A stretch of DNA of 64,000 nt from Coenobita brevimanus (GCA_032717465.1 CM064655.1:20836051-20900050), one strand, 5' to 3'; shown: positions 1-10,996, numbered from the stretch's first letter. Made by a program: numbers and translations. Notes: generated by a model from the sequence alone, not told the origin.

Positions 1-156
1 ATGCTCATATAAAAGACTCCGCCATGCTTTATATTTTAAAAACAAAGGACGAAGAACTTTAAATTCCAATTCTTTTTTTTTTTTTACTCGACTTCAACAC
101 TTTTAATACTGTTTTTCTTGTGTCTCTTAAACTATTCGACTGTGGTTAATTCAGAC

Positions 157-1472
157 GCCCCCTGCTGAAGTGATGCAAGTGACACAAACAAAAAGTCGAG
201 AAAACAGGATTTGAAAGTTGGTGGGCTGGCTCACTCCCGCCTGCCCTTGCCTCACTTCACCTCTAGAGCAGAGGTGAAGCAAGGAGCAAATCGGTGGCGC
301 TAACCTCATTTTGAACTCTCATACACTATATTCTCGGGTTATTATTAATCTACTGATAATATATGACCCCTTGAAGCACATGGCGCTTTTGTGCCTTATA
401 TTTTAGGTACCTCCATACGATCTCACTCAACATACAAAGATTTGTCGGAGTTGCATGGATAAAAAATGGCATCCTTTACCTTTTAATAATCCTGTTGTTT
501 TAAACTGTCTGAATAAGTGGCTGATGAAGACTGAAGGCCTACCCAAGCCATTGCAAGACAATGACCCTGATGATAATATTATTGAATGTAATTGTGTTTT
601 GTTTTATTACAGTACTACTTCGTCGCTTAATATGTTCTTGTTGTCAATACTTAATAATTTCCTCTTCATAATAGTGAATATTTTTTTCTTGTAAATTAAA
701 AAGAAATAGGTAATGTAAAACTCGTAAGGATTTTTCAAAATAATATATTTCTTTAATGTAGCCACGTACACACAACTTGCTTTTTACTAGAAAAAAAAAT
801 AATGACTTTTCTTTCATAATATTATTCTTATTGTTTTTTCTTAACACTAAGGCTTTCTCTTGGGTACTTCACTTAATCACAGCCATAGAACCCCCTTTGG
901 CACAAGGGGCACTGAATAATATTTTCTTGTAAAAGAAAAAAAAGTAGGTAATGTAACACTCGTAAGGACTTCTCAAAATAATATTTTTCTTTTATGTAGA
1001 CAAGTACACACAACTTGATTGTTACTAAAAAAAATAATGACTTTCCTTTCATAATACTACTACTTTTTTTTCTTAACACTAGCTTAACACAACGAACCGT
1101 ACAGGTCGAAAACCACACACAAAAAAGAAAGAAGAAGAAGAAAAAAAAAGGTAAATCAGTTGATACAAGGCGGGAGCTATGACTGACGGCCCTGCTGCAC
1201 TCCCATTGGCTGGCGGGCACCATGATGTTAGTGTGCTGATTGGTTGGGCACCTCTCCCGGGCTCTTGCCTTACTACAGATCGGAAAGTAAAGTCGTGCAG
1301 CATTTCCTCCTAAAATTCGTGGTTTTGTGTAGGATTATGGACCTTATGACCACACCACTTCCCTGAATCACCTTGGGAAACTTACCTCACATAAAGCTAT
1401 TATCGTACTACTCGATGCAAGTGAAAACTAAATTTCGACCGAGGTGTCACTTGCATCACTTCGGCAGGGGGC
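157..1472. mobile_element. candidate DNA transposon bounded by 29-bp inverted repeats
   Basis: Bases 157-185 and the reverse complement of 1444-1472 agree at 28 of 29 positions. Both begin GCCCCCTGC and end AAGTGATGCAAGTGACAC. The arms face each other across about 1.26 kb, as terminal inverted repeats of a DNA transposon would. The interior holds no recognisable transposase, so this would be a non-autonomous copy. The right arm is itself next to a small hairpin: GATGCAAGTGA at 1413-1423 pairs with part of the arm. Target-site duplications are not obvious. Chance or an old inverted duplication is the alternative. Confidence 0.45.
686..1081. repeat. diverged direct duplication, two ~160-bp copies
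   Basis: Segment 686-849 is repeated at 923-1081 with scattered substitutions and small indels. Shared landmarks in the same order are TTCTTGTAAA, GGTAATGTAA, ACTCGTAAGGA, CAAAATAATAT, ACACACAACTTG, AATAATGACTTT and TTTTCTTAACACTA. The copies are about 237 bp apart, start to start. It lies inside the candidate transposon bounded at 157 and 1472. Open frames here are short and unconvincing. Confidence 0.75.
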
Positions 1473-1577
1473 ACCTCAATTTCTCTGAGCTGAATGAAAA
1501 AACTGCTGGTCATTAGTCAGAAGAGAATACGAAAGTTCATAGTTCGCTTGCAAAGGATGTTAGTAGTATAGTTCATT

Positions 1578-1777
1578 CAGTTTAACTTGGCCCAAATTTT
1601 CATCCCTTTGCAACTTATTTCACGTAGTTTAGTGGTAGGAAAGGAGAGTACTGTGGTTCGACATACTTTCTGTAGTACTTTTGCGTAACTAGCATCATAT
1701 TCTAGTGTTAATCTACTGTTAGGACTCAGCATTCAAGATGAAGGGATAGCAAATTTAGGTCAATGTAAAGTGAACTG
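1578..1777 (+). mobile_element. short inverted-repeat element, family B, copy 1
   Basis: This is a 200-bp unit with imperfect inverted ends: the left end begins CAGTTTAACTTGGCCCAAAT, and the reverse-complemented right end begins CAGTTCACTTTACATTGACC. Its interior aligns with 41521-41733 and with the reverse complement of 33951-34160. Shared blocks include TTATTTCACGTAG, AGCATCAT and TTCTAGTGTTAATCT. No coding capacity is seen, so it is a MITE-like non-autonomous element. Confidence 0.7.
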
Positions 1778-1785
1778 AATATAGC

Positions 1786-1975
1786 CCCAGGTTCATCTGA
1801 AACGTGAACCTAGTGGTCTGCAGGCTGAAGCTGTCGTCTTGCAGTCCTCCATCCTCCTTTTGAGGGGATAGGGAGAGAACTGGGGGACGTTTGTATAACC
1901 GGGCAGTGGAGCCACCCAGTTATATCGGTGCCACCACATGAAAGCGACTCTCTTCTGCACGAGAGGATTAGAGGA
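1786..1975 (+). repeat. dispersed repeat D, copy 1
   Basis: This segment aligns with 49025-49205 on the same strand. Shared blocks in order are a GAACCT motif, GCTGAAG, CTGCAGT or TTGCAGT, CCATCCTCCTT, a GGGACGTTTG box, ATAACC and a TTATATC segment. The family is unknown. It may be the untranslated end of a retroelement, but nothing coding is present. Confidence 0.6.
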
Positions 1976-2234
1976 TAATTATAAATCAGGTTTGAGGCGG
2001 TACAAGAGGCCTTTTTCTTTACTATCCTTGTCTTATTCTAGGAGTTTAGTTACTCTGACCTACTGCAGTAATCCTCTCTTCTTATGTAGCAACTGACTGC
2101 ACAGGTATTCGAACCCACAAGAGGTCAGCTTCATCCGTACTTTCACTTTTATCTTAACTTGATTTCACAGCATCATTAGGAAAACTGGGAAGAAGGTATG
2201 AGAGTAGGAAGAAACGGTAGAATGAGAACTGTAT
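1976..2234. other. no gene or clear repeat seen
   Basis: This is moderately AT-rich unique-looking sequence. It has no credible open frame, RNA gene or tandem structure. It grades into the G-rich repeat that follows. Confidence 0.5.
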
Positions 2235-3800
2235 GTAGCGAGGAGGAGGAGGGAGGGGGAAGGTCGTTTAGTGAGAATGATCCTGGTTATTTAAGAACAA
2301 TTTGTGGTATGATTTCATGGTAGACTGGGTTACGAGGGGTGTAGGTGGGAGGATGATACAATAGGTACAGGAACGTGTTTGTGGGTGAGTGAAATAGGTG
2401 GCTGGGTATGATGCAGGTGGTTCACTGGGTGTAGGTGAGTTGGGTAGGCAGTGGGGTAGATGCGGGAAAGGTAAGTGAGTGAGGCAAAGTTTATTCTTTG
2501 GTGTATAAGTGGAGGACTTTGCGGAGGTGAGTGAATGAGACCAAGTGGCTGAGTGAAGAAAGGGTGATTGAATGAATTATATATGAGTAAGATAAAGAAT
2601 AGGTGGGTGGGTGAGGCTCAGGTGTGAGAGGCGCATGTAGGTGGGTGGGTGAGGAACAGGTGGGTGGGTGAAGCAAGTGGATAATTAAGGTCCAGGTGGA
2701 GAGATAAGCTCCAAGTGGATAATTAATACACAGGTTATCAAGACCCAGGTGGATGGAAGGTGGATGGCTGATACACGTGGTTTCTGGGATACAATCAAGG
2801 GGGTGAATGATTCATATGTAGATGGCTAAGTCCTAGGTGGTTGATTGGTTGATTAAAGAACAGGTGGATAATTAAAACACAGGTGGATAATCAAAACACA
2901 GGTGGATTGCAAAGTCCCAGATGGTTGGTTAAGGACAGGTGGACGGTAACCGCACAGATGGACGGCAAAGTCCCAGGTGGATGGGTTTACTCCGGGAAGC
3001 AAGAATGAAAGAGGGTCACGGGGAGGAGGGGGGGGGTGGAGTGACTAATATGAGGATGGTTACCTCACCCGTGGGTGGCTGAGGCAGAGGATTTTACTTC
3101 TGAAGGTCCTCATGGTGGAAGAATTAAGAAACTGGTGGATGGATAGGTGGATGGGCAAGGCACAGGTGGATAGGACACAGGTGGGATGGTTAAGACACAA
3201 GTGGATGGTTACGGTAAGTCCCAGGTGGATGATTAAGACAGGTGGATGGTTGAGATAGGTGGATGATTAATGTCTAAGAGGATGGTTAAGGCACAGGTGG
3301 ATGGATATGTGGCGTCTGTGAGGGGTGGTGTAAGGGGTGGATGAGTGACTTGCAGATGAGAAAGACCCTGGTGGATAATTAAGCCCTAAGTGGATGACAA
3401 AAATACTGACGGATGGATGATACAGAGATGAATGAATAAGGGAGCAGTGGATGATTTTATACTAGGTAGATGGTTAGTACACGTTGCGTCTGTGAGATAA
3501 GGTCAAGGAGGTGGATGAGAATGAATGGTTAAGGCATAGGTGGATGGAATACGACAGATGTGGATAATTTACACTTTGAGGATGTGGACGTCCTAAGAGT
3601 TTTATGCTGACTACTTCAAGGCGATTTATTCAGTCAGAGAAACACACTGGCAGGCGACTGGGCGATACGAGTGGATGGTTGATGCAGATGTGGATTAACA
3701 GAGCCCAGGTGAATGGCTATGGCACAGGTGGAACTTTAATCAACACCTGGACAAATGAAGCACAGGTGGACTATGTGATGTGGGGTCAGGAAGGTGTTAG
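2235..3800 (+). repeat. degenerate ~20-bp minisatellite with CAGGTG core
   Basis: About 1.5 kb of diverged units of the type CACAGGTGGATGGTTAAG, with variants such as CACAGGTGGATAATTAAAAC, recurs dozens of times at spacings of about 16-30 bp. Each unit carries an E-box of the form CAGGTG and often a TAATTA or TTAAG tail. The strand is strongly purine-biased, so reverse-strand open frames are by-products. A similar CACCTG/TAATT unit, which is the reverse complement, occurs near 43.3 and 45.3 kb. Confidence 0.85.
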
Positions 3801-4640
3801 GTGAGTGACAGGTGAGGTGGTGGTGATTCATTGGCGTAAGTGTGACAAGTGGGGGGAGGTGGGGAGTCAGGGGTGAGGAGGTGACTCATAGTGGGTCGCA
3901 GGGGGCTAGGCAGGTGACTGGAGGGGTCAAGGGAGAAGGAAGGATGGTGGGGGTGGGTACTGTGGAAAGGGTAGTAGGGTGCTGGTGGTTGCGTGAGGCA
4001 AGCGGGTAGGCAGAGATAGTAGGGTGGTAGTTGTTGGGGAGAGGGGGGAGAGCGTGTGATGAGGCAGAGATGGTGGCGTGATGGAGGAACGGTGGTGCTG
4101 GTACGAGAGGGAGGGGGGGACAGAGGTCGTGGAGTGTTACTGGTTGGAGGAAGGAAGGGAGTGGAAGCATAGTGATGGAGTGTAAGATGTAGAGGCTGGT
4201 GTGACTTGTGTGCGGTGGGGTAGTTGGAAGTGATTGGACGGTGATGAGGAGGGAGTGGCATAAATAATGGAGGGAGGAGGGGGAGGAGTACAAAGTAGTA
4301 CAGAGGAAAGCAAACAGCAACAGACCTGTTGGTCCTTTCGTGGCTGCCTGGTATGGGGAAGGTTATAACAAACAAAACTCTTTCATCACCTAAAAACAAG
4401 GACAGAAAAGCAGGAAGGCAGAAGTGATGGGGTGAGAAGGAGAAGGTAGAAGTGATTGGGAAAGGAAAGGGATGGTTTGTGAAGATGGTGGTGGTAGTCG
4501 GGGAGGAGGGCAAGATGAGGGAGGATGTTGGGAGGGGTGAAGGGGAAGCGTGGTGAGGGTAAGGTGGGGTGGAGGGGCCTTGTTGTGGTAAAGGTGGTGA
4601 AAGATAATTTTTTGTCCTTGATCGTTACGTACAGAGGGCA
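3801..4640 (+). repeat. G/purine-rich low-complexity tract
   Basis: The plus strand is dominated by GGTGG, GGGAGG and GTGATGG runs with very little C. The reverse strand therefore reads as long Pro/His/Ser-rich open frames, which have no protein-like composition and overlap each other in several frames. It continues the compositional bias of the adjacent minisatellite, but without a fixed unit. Confidence 0.7.
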
Positions 4641-4650
4641 AGCACAGTAC

Positions 4651-4859
4651 TTAACCCCGTCACCTCCACGCGCCTCGCCTAAGTTGGGCAGGAGTGTATG
4701 ATGGAAGCAAAAAATTAATAATATAAAAAAGTATTCTAGAGGTTATGGGTGACTGTTTATAATCCCTCCAATACCAGATGCTTACTCCTACGATGAATAA
4801 AATCGTCTGTCTTTAACACCAATTATATATAAGACGTCGTGATACCAAAAATGTTGAAC
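4651..4859. mobile_element. family A TTAA-ended MITE copy
   Basis: The left end is TTAACCCCGTCACC. The right half carries GATGAATAAAATCGTCTG followed by a GACGTCGTGAT block and a degenerate terminus. This matches the inverted half of other family A copies, for example 15386-15601 and 22830-23028. Length is about 209 bp and there is no coding content. Confidence 0.65.
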
Positions 4860-5039
4860 AATCTCCATTTATCCTTTCTGTACAGTGTTTTTTTTTTTTT
4901 TTTCAATAATTCAATATTTGCAATCTGCAGACATTATTCTTCACCATAAAATTGTTGCTGCAGTGACTTTTTTAACCTGAATAATATCGCCCGTTGTGAG
5001 CTGGAATATTATATGAAATTCTTTATTCTCGTCAGAAAT

Positions 5040-5360
5040 TTAACCGTGACAACATTTAACATTAATGATTTTCCACGCGTACCTTGGAGGATAATAAAAT
5101 CGCTTAATGTTAGCCAGAGTAAAATACAAAGTAGGTAATTTGCATCCAAAGGGTTAACTCCAAGAAAGTAACGTTTTTTGTATTAATGTTACCTTTTGGC
5201 GATATTATCCTGCTTTGAAGAGCCCCCTAGCAGTGAAGGTGTTAATTAAGACTACAGTATATCAAACCCATCCAACTAGGGAAAGTCTCTCTTCTGCTGA
5301 GTAAAATCGTCTGGAATAACTCAAATAAATTAAAAAGATGTCCACGGAATGAGGGAGTCG

Positions 5361-5395
<35 letters not shown>

Positions 5396-6000
5396 GGCTT
5401 TAAAATACTGTAAATCCGTCTGACGTAAGCCAAAGTAAAATCAAAGCAAGGGGTACGTCGCAGCTAACGACCTCTCGTACAGAAAAGGTTGAATGACTGC
5501 AGGTTGGCTATGCACGAAGAACAACTTTGTATTTTCATCCTCGGCATAATCCTCTGACCTTAGGGAAAGAAGTAAAAAAAAAAAGAAAAAGCAAGTAATT
5601 CTCAGCTAAAGGGTTGGGAAAGTTTAGAATGGCCTCTCGTCCTCATGGGGATAAATGGTTGCAGGCCTGTCTGTTCACAATCATCAATTCTGCATTTCAT
5701 TATTGCTGTGCCGAGGTATCCTTATAAAGACCCTGATATTTAGCCTCTTGAACCCGGCGACCTACTTTTTTTTTTATTTTTATTTTTTTATCATCTTAAC
5801 CACGCCGCCAAGAGTCGATTTAGTTAAATGCTTTTTATTGTTTTGTTTTTACTGTAGCGATGGAAGGATGACCAAAGGCTACATCTGACCCCTGCTGTAT
5901 GAAAGGCCTCCCCAAAATGAATAAATTTGTTTGGGGGAGCTAGAATAAAATAACAATGATGTTCTCGTGAAGAAGGGGTTAAATGGCTGGAGACTGGTTG
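5040..6000. mobile_element. cluster of degraded family A MITE ends
   Basis: Several partial copies follow each other. Recognisable parts are ATAAAATCGCTTAATGTTAG near 5094, AAAGGGTTAAC near 5149, GAAGGTGTTAATTAAG near 5237, GAGTAAAATCGTCTGG near 5300, CCGTCTGACGTAAGCC near 5416 and AGGGGTTAAATGG near 5975. A 24-bp (CT)n tract lies at 5371-5394. Boundaries are blurred by nesting and decay. No gene is apparent. Confidence 0.55.
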
Positions 6001-6774
6001 GCTATTCACAATCATCAATCTGGCAGTTGATGACTGGTATGCGATGGTACCACATAAAAGTCCTGATACCTTACACCAGCGCACACGTGAATACACAGTT
6101 ACATATGTAAACATTCCTTCATGATGCACGAGACTTTTATGGCGGAAATTCGGGTGGGGAAAAGGAGAGGGAGAAAGTACGAGAGAGGGAGAGAGGGAGA
6201 CAGCAGGTGAGAGGGAGAGGGAGAGAGGAGAGAATGAGAGCGAGAAAGAAGGAGAGGGAGAGAGAGCAGGACTTTCTCTGGCTCTCGTGGATGCAGGGGT
6301 AGTGTTTGGCAAGCCCGGCCTCTGTGCTACGGTGTACAGGGAGGGACCTATCACATTAACAACCCACTAATGATCCTTTGGTAATTACTGACGCTGTGCA
6401 GGAAGGGATGACTACATTCAGCTTAGCATACATCCTTCAGATTCAAGGAAGTAGAATCGGCCTCCTATCATCCTTTCAATACCTCCTATCATCCTTTCTT
6501 TATGGTACACTGGCCAACTTCAGGCGAATTTATTCAGCTAAGGATATGTCTTGTTTTGGAGGGGTTACCAACTCGCTGAATGACACGTAGAAACAACCGA
6601 CCTATGAAACTAACAATCGTGATAGTAATTACAAGAGAGAGGGAACAAAAGCATGGTCATCTTGTGAAACTCTAGCCTGATGAGAGATACAAAAACGCAC
6701 TGACATTGTTTACAGCTTCTTCAAGTTGAGATGTTTAGTCGAAACTGAAGAAAAACGTCTCAGAGATAAAGCTA
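6001..6774. other. unassigned sequence with a purine-rich GAGAGG tract
   Basis: 6150-6290 is almost pure A/G on the plus strand, as irregular GAGAGGGAGA. The remainder shows no recognised gene. Short open frames at 6378-6590 have no recognisable features. Confidence 0.5.
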
Positions 6775-7160
6775 ACGATCGTGCAGATAAACAAAACGCA
6801 TTAACAGCTGGTGAAACAAACGATCGTCAGAAACTAAACACATTAACAGCTGGTGAAACTAACGATCGTATAGAAACAAACGCATTAACAGATGGTGAAA
6901 CTAACGATCGTGTAGAGAAACAAAACGTATTAACAACTGGTGAAACTATTGATCGTGTAGAAACAAAACGCCTCAACATCTGGTGAAACTAATGATCGTG
7001 TAGAAACAAAACGCCTCAACATCTGGTGAAACTAATGATCGTGTAGAAACAAAACGCCTCAACATCTGGTGAAACTAATGATCGTGTAGAAACAAAACGC
7101 CTTAACAACTGCTGAAACTAACGATCGTATAGAGAGAAACAAAACGCATTGTCTGCCAGC
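6775..7160 (+). repeat. ~42-bp minisatellite, about nine units
   Basis: Units read approximately GGTGAAACTAACGATCGTGT followed by AGAAACAAAACGCATTAACA and a short link. Early units are diverged. The block around 6955-7090 contains three nearly identical units, which suggests recent expansion. The first units keep an open frame of 86 codons (6726-6986) rich in T, N, E and D, but the frame is lost in the homogenised part, so coding is unlikely. CGATCG lies at the centre of most early units; the homogenised units read TGATCG. Confidence 0.85.
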
Positions 7161-8432
7161 GAAATTCACGTCCGCCCAAACGCCTTTCATCCAGCCACAC
7201 AAAGCTGTAATTTAAAGTGTATGGGGGGTAGGTCTACGTAATCTCCCATGGCTCCTTATTCTCAACGATTAGACAGGCCCACTAGCACTTTTTCGTGACT
7301 ATCAAATGTCTGTAGATGGAATGTTAACATTTTCCTATATGCTATTTAATCTATCTAAAATTTTCTTGTCCGCCATTTATTCAATTTACTTTCTCCTTGT
7401 ACTCTATTTACTCAGCCTAATATTTCCCACTATATTATTTTTACGCTATCTGTTTTGGAATTAGAAAGACATAGATAACACGGTAACAAGACTCTATCTA
7501 TTGCCAGACGTCTCAATCCCGTAAGGGTGGTCACGAATAAGTCTCCTCCACGTCGCCCTGTCCAGTGCCACTTCACTGCCTTGCTCCCAATAAGAAGTCA
7601 TTAAAGGAAGTTCTATGAAGCCGCCTACTGAGTCCCATCCCCCTCAGCAGATACAGGGCTGCTTGTTTGGAATATTTCCCTGCTCGCGACCTACTAGTAC
7701 CCAATTCAGCAGCTTCGTGAGGGAGTTATATCACGGGGCAAAGGTGGGGCCAGCTTTTACCATTACCATTAACAACAAAATTCATCATTCTCTCTCTCTC
7801 TCTCTCTCTCTCACTTGTGCCCACATCACAACACAGAAACAAGACAAAGGACATCATTGATAGCCGCATCTACCCCAACCGTATCCACTACCCAGACACA
7901 CCCTAAAAACTGTTCTTTATCTTTAGCCACACCTCTCCAACACATCCCAGACACACCCCAGATGCACATCACATGCACCCAACACACGCTGTTGTGGGTG
8001 TTGCAAAAACTGACCGGAAGTAACAGTGTGACGCTCATTAAACTCTACGGTTCCAACTTGCCAATTCCAATCTCCAAAAAGGTACAGTGACTCAGTGAGT
8101 AAGTGACACAGTTAGGGTCACACACTGTATCTGGCCATCTCCGTGGATGCCGTAAAAAAGAAAACAAAAAAGAAAAAAACACCCTGGTAAAAACAATCAT
8201 CAATATACTCCTCTATATGCTTTCCTCCCCTCTTTCCTTGTTGCATCGCAAAGGACAAATATCATGGATGAGAGCTTCAGCATGCTTGTACTCTTAAAAA
8301 AAAAAAAAAAAAATCACCATCATTATACTACCCATATTTTTCGTCCTCCTACATCTCTCTTGTATAAATGGGGTCCTATTAATGGTAATAGTTTGTGTTC
8401 TTGTACTTACATCACTAAAAAACTGTTACGAA
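7161..8432. other. no gene recognised; short (CT)n and A-rich tracts
   Basis: This holds unique-looking sequence with a 25-bp (CT)n at 7789-7813 and A-rich stretches near 8155-8190 and 8297-8313. 7500-7760 is less AT-rich and could be an old repeat. Several overlapping short open frames lack any family signature. Confidence 0.4.
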
Positions 8433-9270
8433 TCATCATCATCAGCATCAGCATCAGCATCAGCATCAGCATCAGCATCAGCATCATCAGCATCAGCATC
8501 ATCATCAGCAGCATCAGCAGCATCAGCATCAGCAGCATCAGCATCATCATCAGCAGCATCAGCATCAGCATCAGCAGCATCAGCATCAGCATCAGCATCA
8601 GCATCATCATCAGCATCATCAGCATCAGCATCAGCATCAGCATCAGCATCAGCATCAGCATCATCAGCATCATCAGCATCATCAGCATCAGCATCAGCAT
8701 CATCAGCATCAGCATCAGCATCATCAGCATCAGCATCATCAGCATCAGCATCATCAGCATCAGCATCAGCATCATCAGCATCAGCATCAGCATCAGCATC
8801 AGCATCAGCATCAGCATCAGCATCAGCATCATCAGCATCAGCATCATCAGCAGCATCAGCATCAGCATCAGCAGCATCAGCAGCATCAGCAGCATCAGCA
8901 TCAGCATCAGCAGCATCAGCATCAGCATCAGCAGCATCAGCATCAGCATCAGCATCATCAGCATCATCATCATCAGCATCAGCATCATCAGCATCAGCAT
9001 CAGCATCAGCATCAGCATCAGCATCAGCAGCATCAGCATCAGCATCATCAGCATCAGCATCAGCAGCATCAGCATCAGCATCAGCATCAGCAGCATCAGC
9101 ATCAGCATCAGCATCAGCATCAGCATCAGCATCAGCATCATCAGCATCAGCATCAGCATCATCAGCATCAGCATCAGCATCAGCATCAGCATCAGCATCA
9201 TCAGCATCAGCATCAGCATCAGCATCATCAGCATCAGCATCATCAGCATCAGCATCAGCATCAGCATCAT

Positions 9271-9344
<74 letters not shown>
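8433..9344 (+). repeat. 0.9-kb CAT/CAG trinucleotide array
   Basis: Every triplet in this array is either CAT or CAG. The commonest pattern is the hexamer CAGCAT, broken irregularly by CATCAT or CAGCAG steps. The 3' end changes to about eight pure CAT units and then about 18 pure CAG units (9288-9343). Such triplets cannot form a plus-strand stop in any frame, so long Ser/Ile, Ala/Ser and reverse-strand Met/Leu frames arise automatically and are not evidence of a gene. No flanking coding sequence or splice pattern points to a polyglutamine exon. Confidence 0.97.
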
Positions 9345-9346
<2 letters not shown>

Positions 9347-10159
9347 CCTTCTTTCTCAGTGCTACAAAAGGGGTTCTAATCTCTTCTCGGTCCCCTGAAC
9401 AGATACGGATGCTGTTTCTTGGTTTCGATTCTTCCTTGGCTCACGACTCCGGATCCCAAGAGACTTCCCAATGGCCGACCCCAAATATTCTCCTTACCCC
9501 CCCTTCAGATGCCATGTCTTCCGAATCTTATTATTTTGGGATACCGTGCAAGGATTTCAATATCTGCAGTGATACGTAACTCATTCCCGAAAATAAAACA
9601 ACCTACATTTATTAGTGATCGTATATTACTATATTGATTTTTCTTTATGGAAACAGAAACGAATTCCATTAACAGCTTCAATCCGATACCTTTTTTACAT
9701 TCTTTCCAGTCAGTTTATTCAATTAAGAACCCCCCCTCCCCAGATAAATGGTTTAAAGCATCTCGTGCCGATGTGCAAACAAGTCTCCAGTTTCAGACAC
9801 GGTCATTTGTGAAGTCCTCGATAACAATAAAGCCTCTCTGACTTCATTATCTCGTTGCTGACTGGAGAGCAAGTCCACGTTTAGTATCCTCATCCACTTG
9901 CAAAATACCAACAAAGAATCATGATCACTATGGCGACGATCATCATAACAGTTCTCTTTACTGTTATAAACTGGGGGAGTAGGACTTACAATTAAGAAAA
10001 AGAAAGCACAAAAGTGAAGAACAAGAAAAAAGCAAAAGTAGAAAGGCTATCAAAAGACAGCCCAATTTAACACAAACAAATAAAAGTTTCTAAAAGCAGC
10101 ACAACTTAGCTCTAGTTTTGTATTCAGTGTGAGGCAGCGCACATGAGTAACACTATCAG
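9345..10159. other. no gene recognised
   Basis: Mixed sequence without tandem repeats. 9770-9890 shares short blocks (CATTTGTGAAGTC, GATAA, CTTCA) with 35390-35520 and may be an old dispersed repeat. The short open frames at 9419-9841 overlap each other and show no recognisable features. Confidence 0.4.
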
Positions 10160-10215
10160 TTAAGGCATAACTCAGTGGTTCATCAGACTGCAAAGAGCTT
10201 TATGGTCCGAATCAG
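10160..10215 (+). repeat. possible degenerate tRNA-like SINE head
   Basis: The segment has a box A-like stretch, ATAACTCAGTGGTTCATCAG, and, about 30 bases later, a box B-like GGTCCGAATC. The spacing suits a tRNA-derived promoter. It does not fold into a convincing intact tRNA, and the downstream body is not identifiable. Confidence 0.2.
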
Positions 10216-10394
10216 TCGTCAATTAAGTACCTGGCCTTGTTTATTAAGTTGCTGTGGTATACTGTTATCGAGGGTGGCAGAGGAATTCTGATTGTGTGAT
10301 TGCGAGGGGCGATTCGTTTGTGGGTCGGAAGAGTAGGTCATTATCTATCGCTGCAAGAGTACAAGTTTGCGTCCAATCTACTCCCAATAAAGGC

Positions 10395-10665
10395 AAACAC
10401 GCAGCACCCGTCTACCTACGCACTCTCAACTCTATTCTGCCCAGCACTCTCAGGCAACAGTTAAACGTTATTCCCTGTCTCTAATGGACGCAAATGATCA
10501 ACTCTGGGACGGTATTCCTCAGTCCCTCTTTCCCACTGCCTATGACTCTCAGATGTTTTAAACGCAATGTGACCAGGGATCTTGATAAGAGAGGATCTCG
10601 GGAATGGGTTTCAATTTTGTTTAACTTTCTTTTGAAGGAATATGTTCTTGTATGTTCATAGCCAT
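10395..10665 (+). mobile_element. 5'-truncated LINE-1st-family 3' remnant
   Basis: In scattered frames this segment reads QLWDGIPQSLFPTAYDSQMF, which corresponds to the C-terminal QLWNCLPLSVFPAAYDLQSF of the minus-strand LINE at 11541-14560. It is followed by KRNV and then a 3'-untranslated stretch matching that element (TTTTGTTTAACTTTCTTTTG, then GTTCATAGCC). Frames are broken and the 5' part is missing, as expected for target-primed integration followed by decay. Confidence 0.65.
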
Positions 10666-10996
10666 CAGTTCTTTCCTTTATGCATAAATATATACTGAAC
10701 AAGGTAATGCCTAGTAGAATGGATTGCAAAGGCTGGATAAGGTTGTCCAAAGAAGTCAGTATTGCAAATGAAGTCAGATTAAGCTAACAATGCACAGTAG
10801 ATTAGGTAGAGGGAACTACAGAGTGGATAGCAACGGAGTCTTAATCATCTAATATATACAGCATTAAGTAAAGTGGACTAGAGTGGGGAAAGCAAAGGAT
10901 CTGTAAGATTAGGCCACCCACTGAAGACCAATTACCCCATCATATCTATTGTGCAGCCCTAACAAAAGCTATATTGAACACGTTAATGGTACTCAC

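Noticed and set aside
254..279. Short hairpin with 10-bp stem (CTTCACCTCT)
   Set aside because: Too short and isolated to call a terminator or RNA; left as incidental.
3797..4641. 238- and 144-codon Pro/His-rich reverse-strand frames
   Set aside because: They overlap in several frames and reflect G-rich composition of the plus strand; no domain is seen.
8264..9398. Long Ser/Ile, Ala/Ser and Met/Leu frames over the CAT/CAG array
   Set aside because: CAT/CAG triplets cannot generate plus-strand stops, and there is no flanking coding or splice support.
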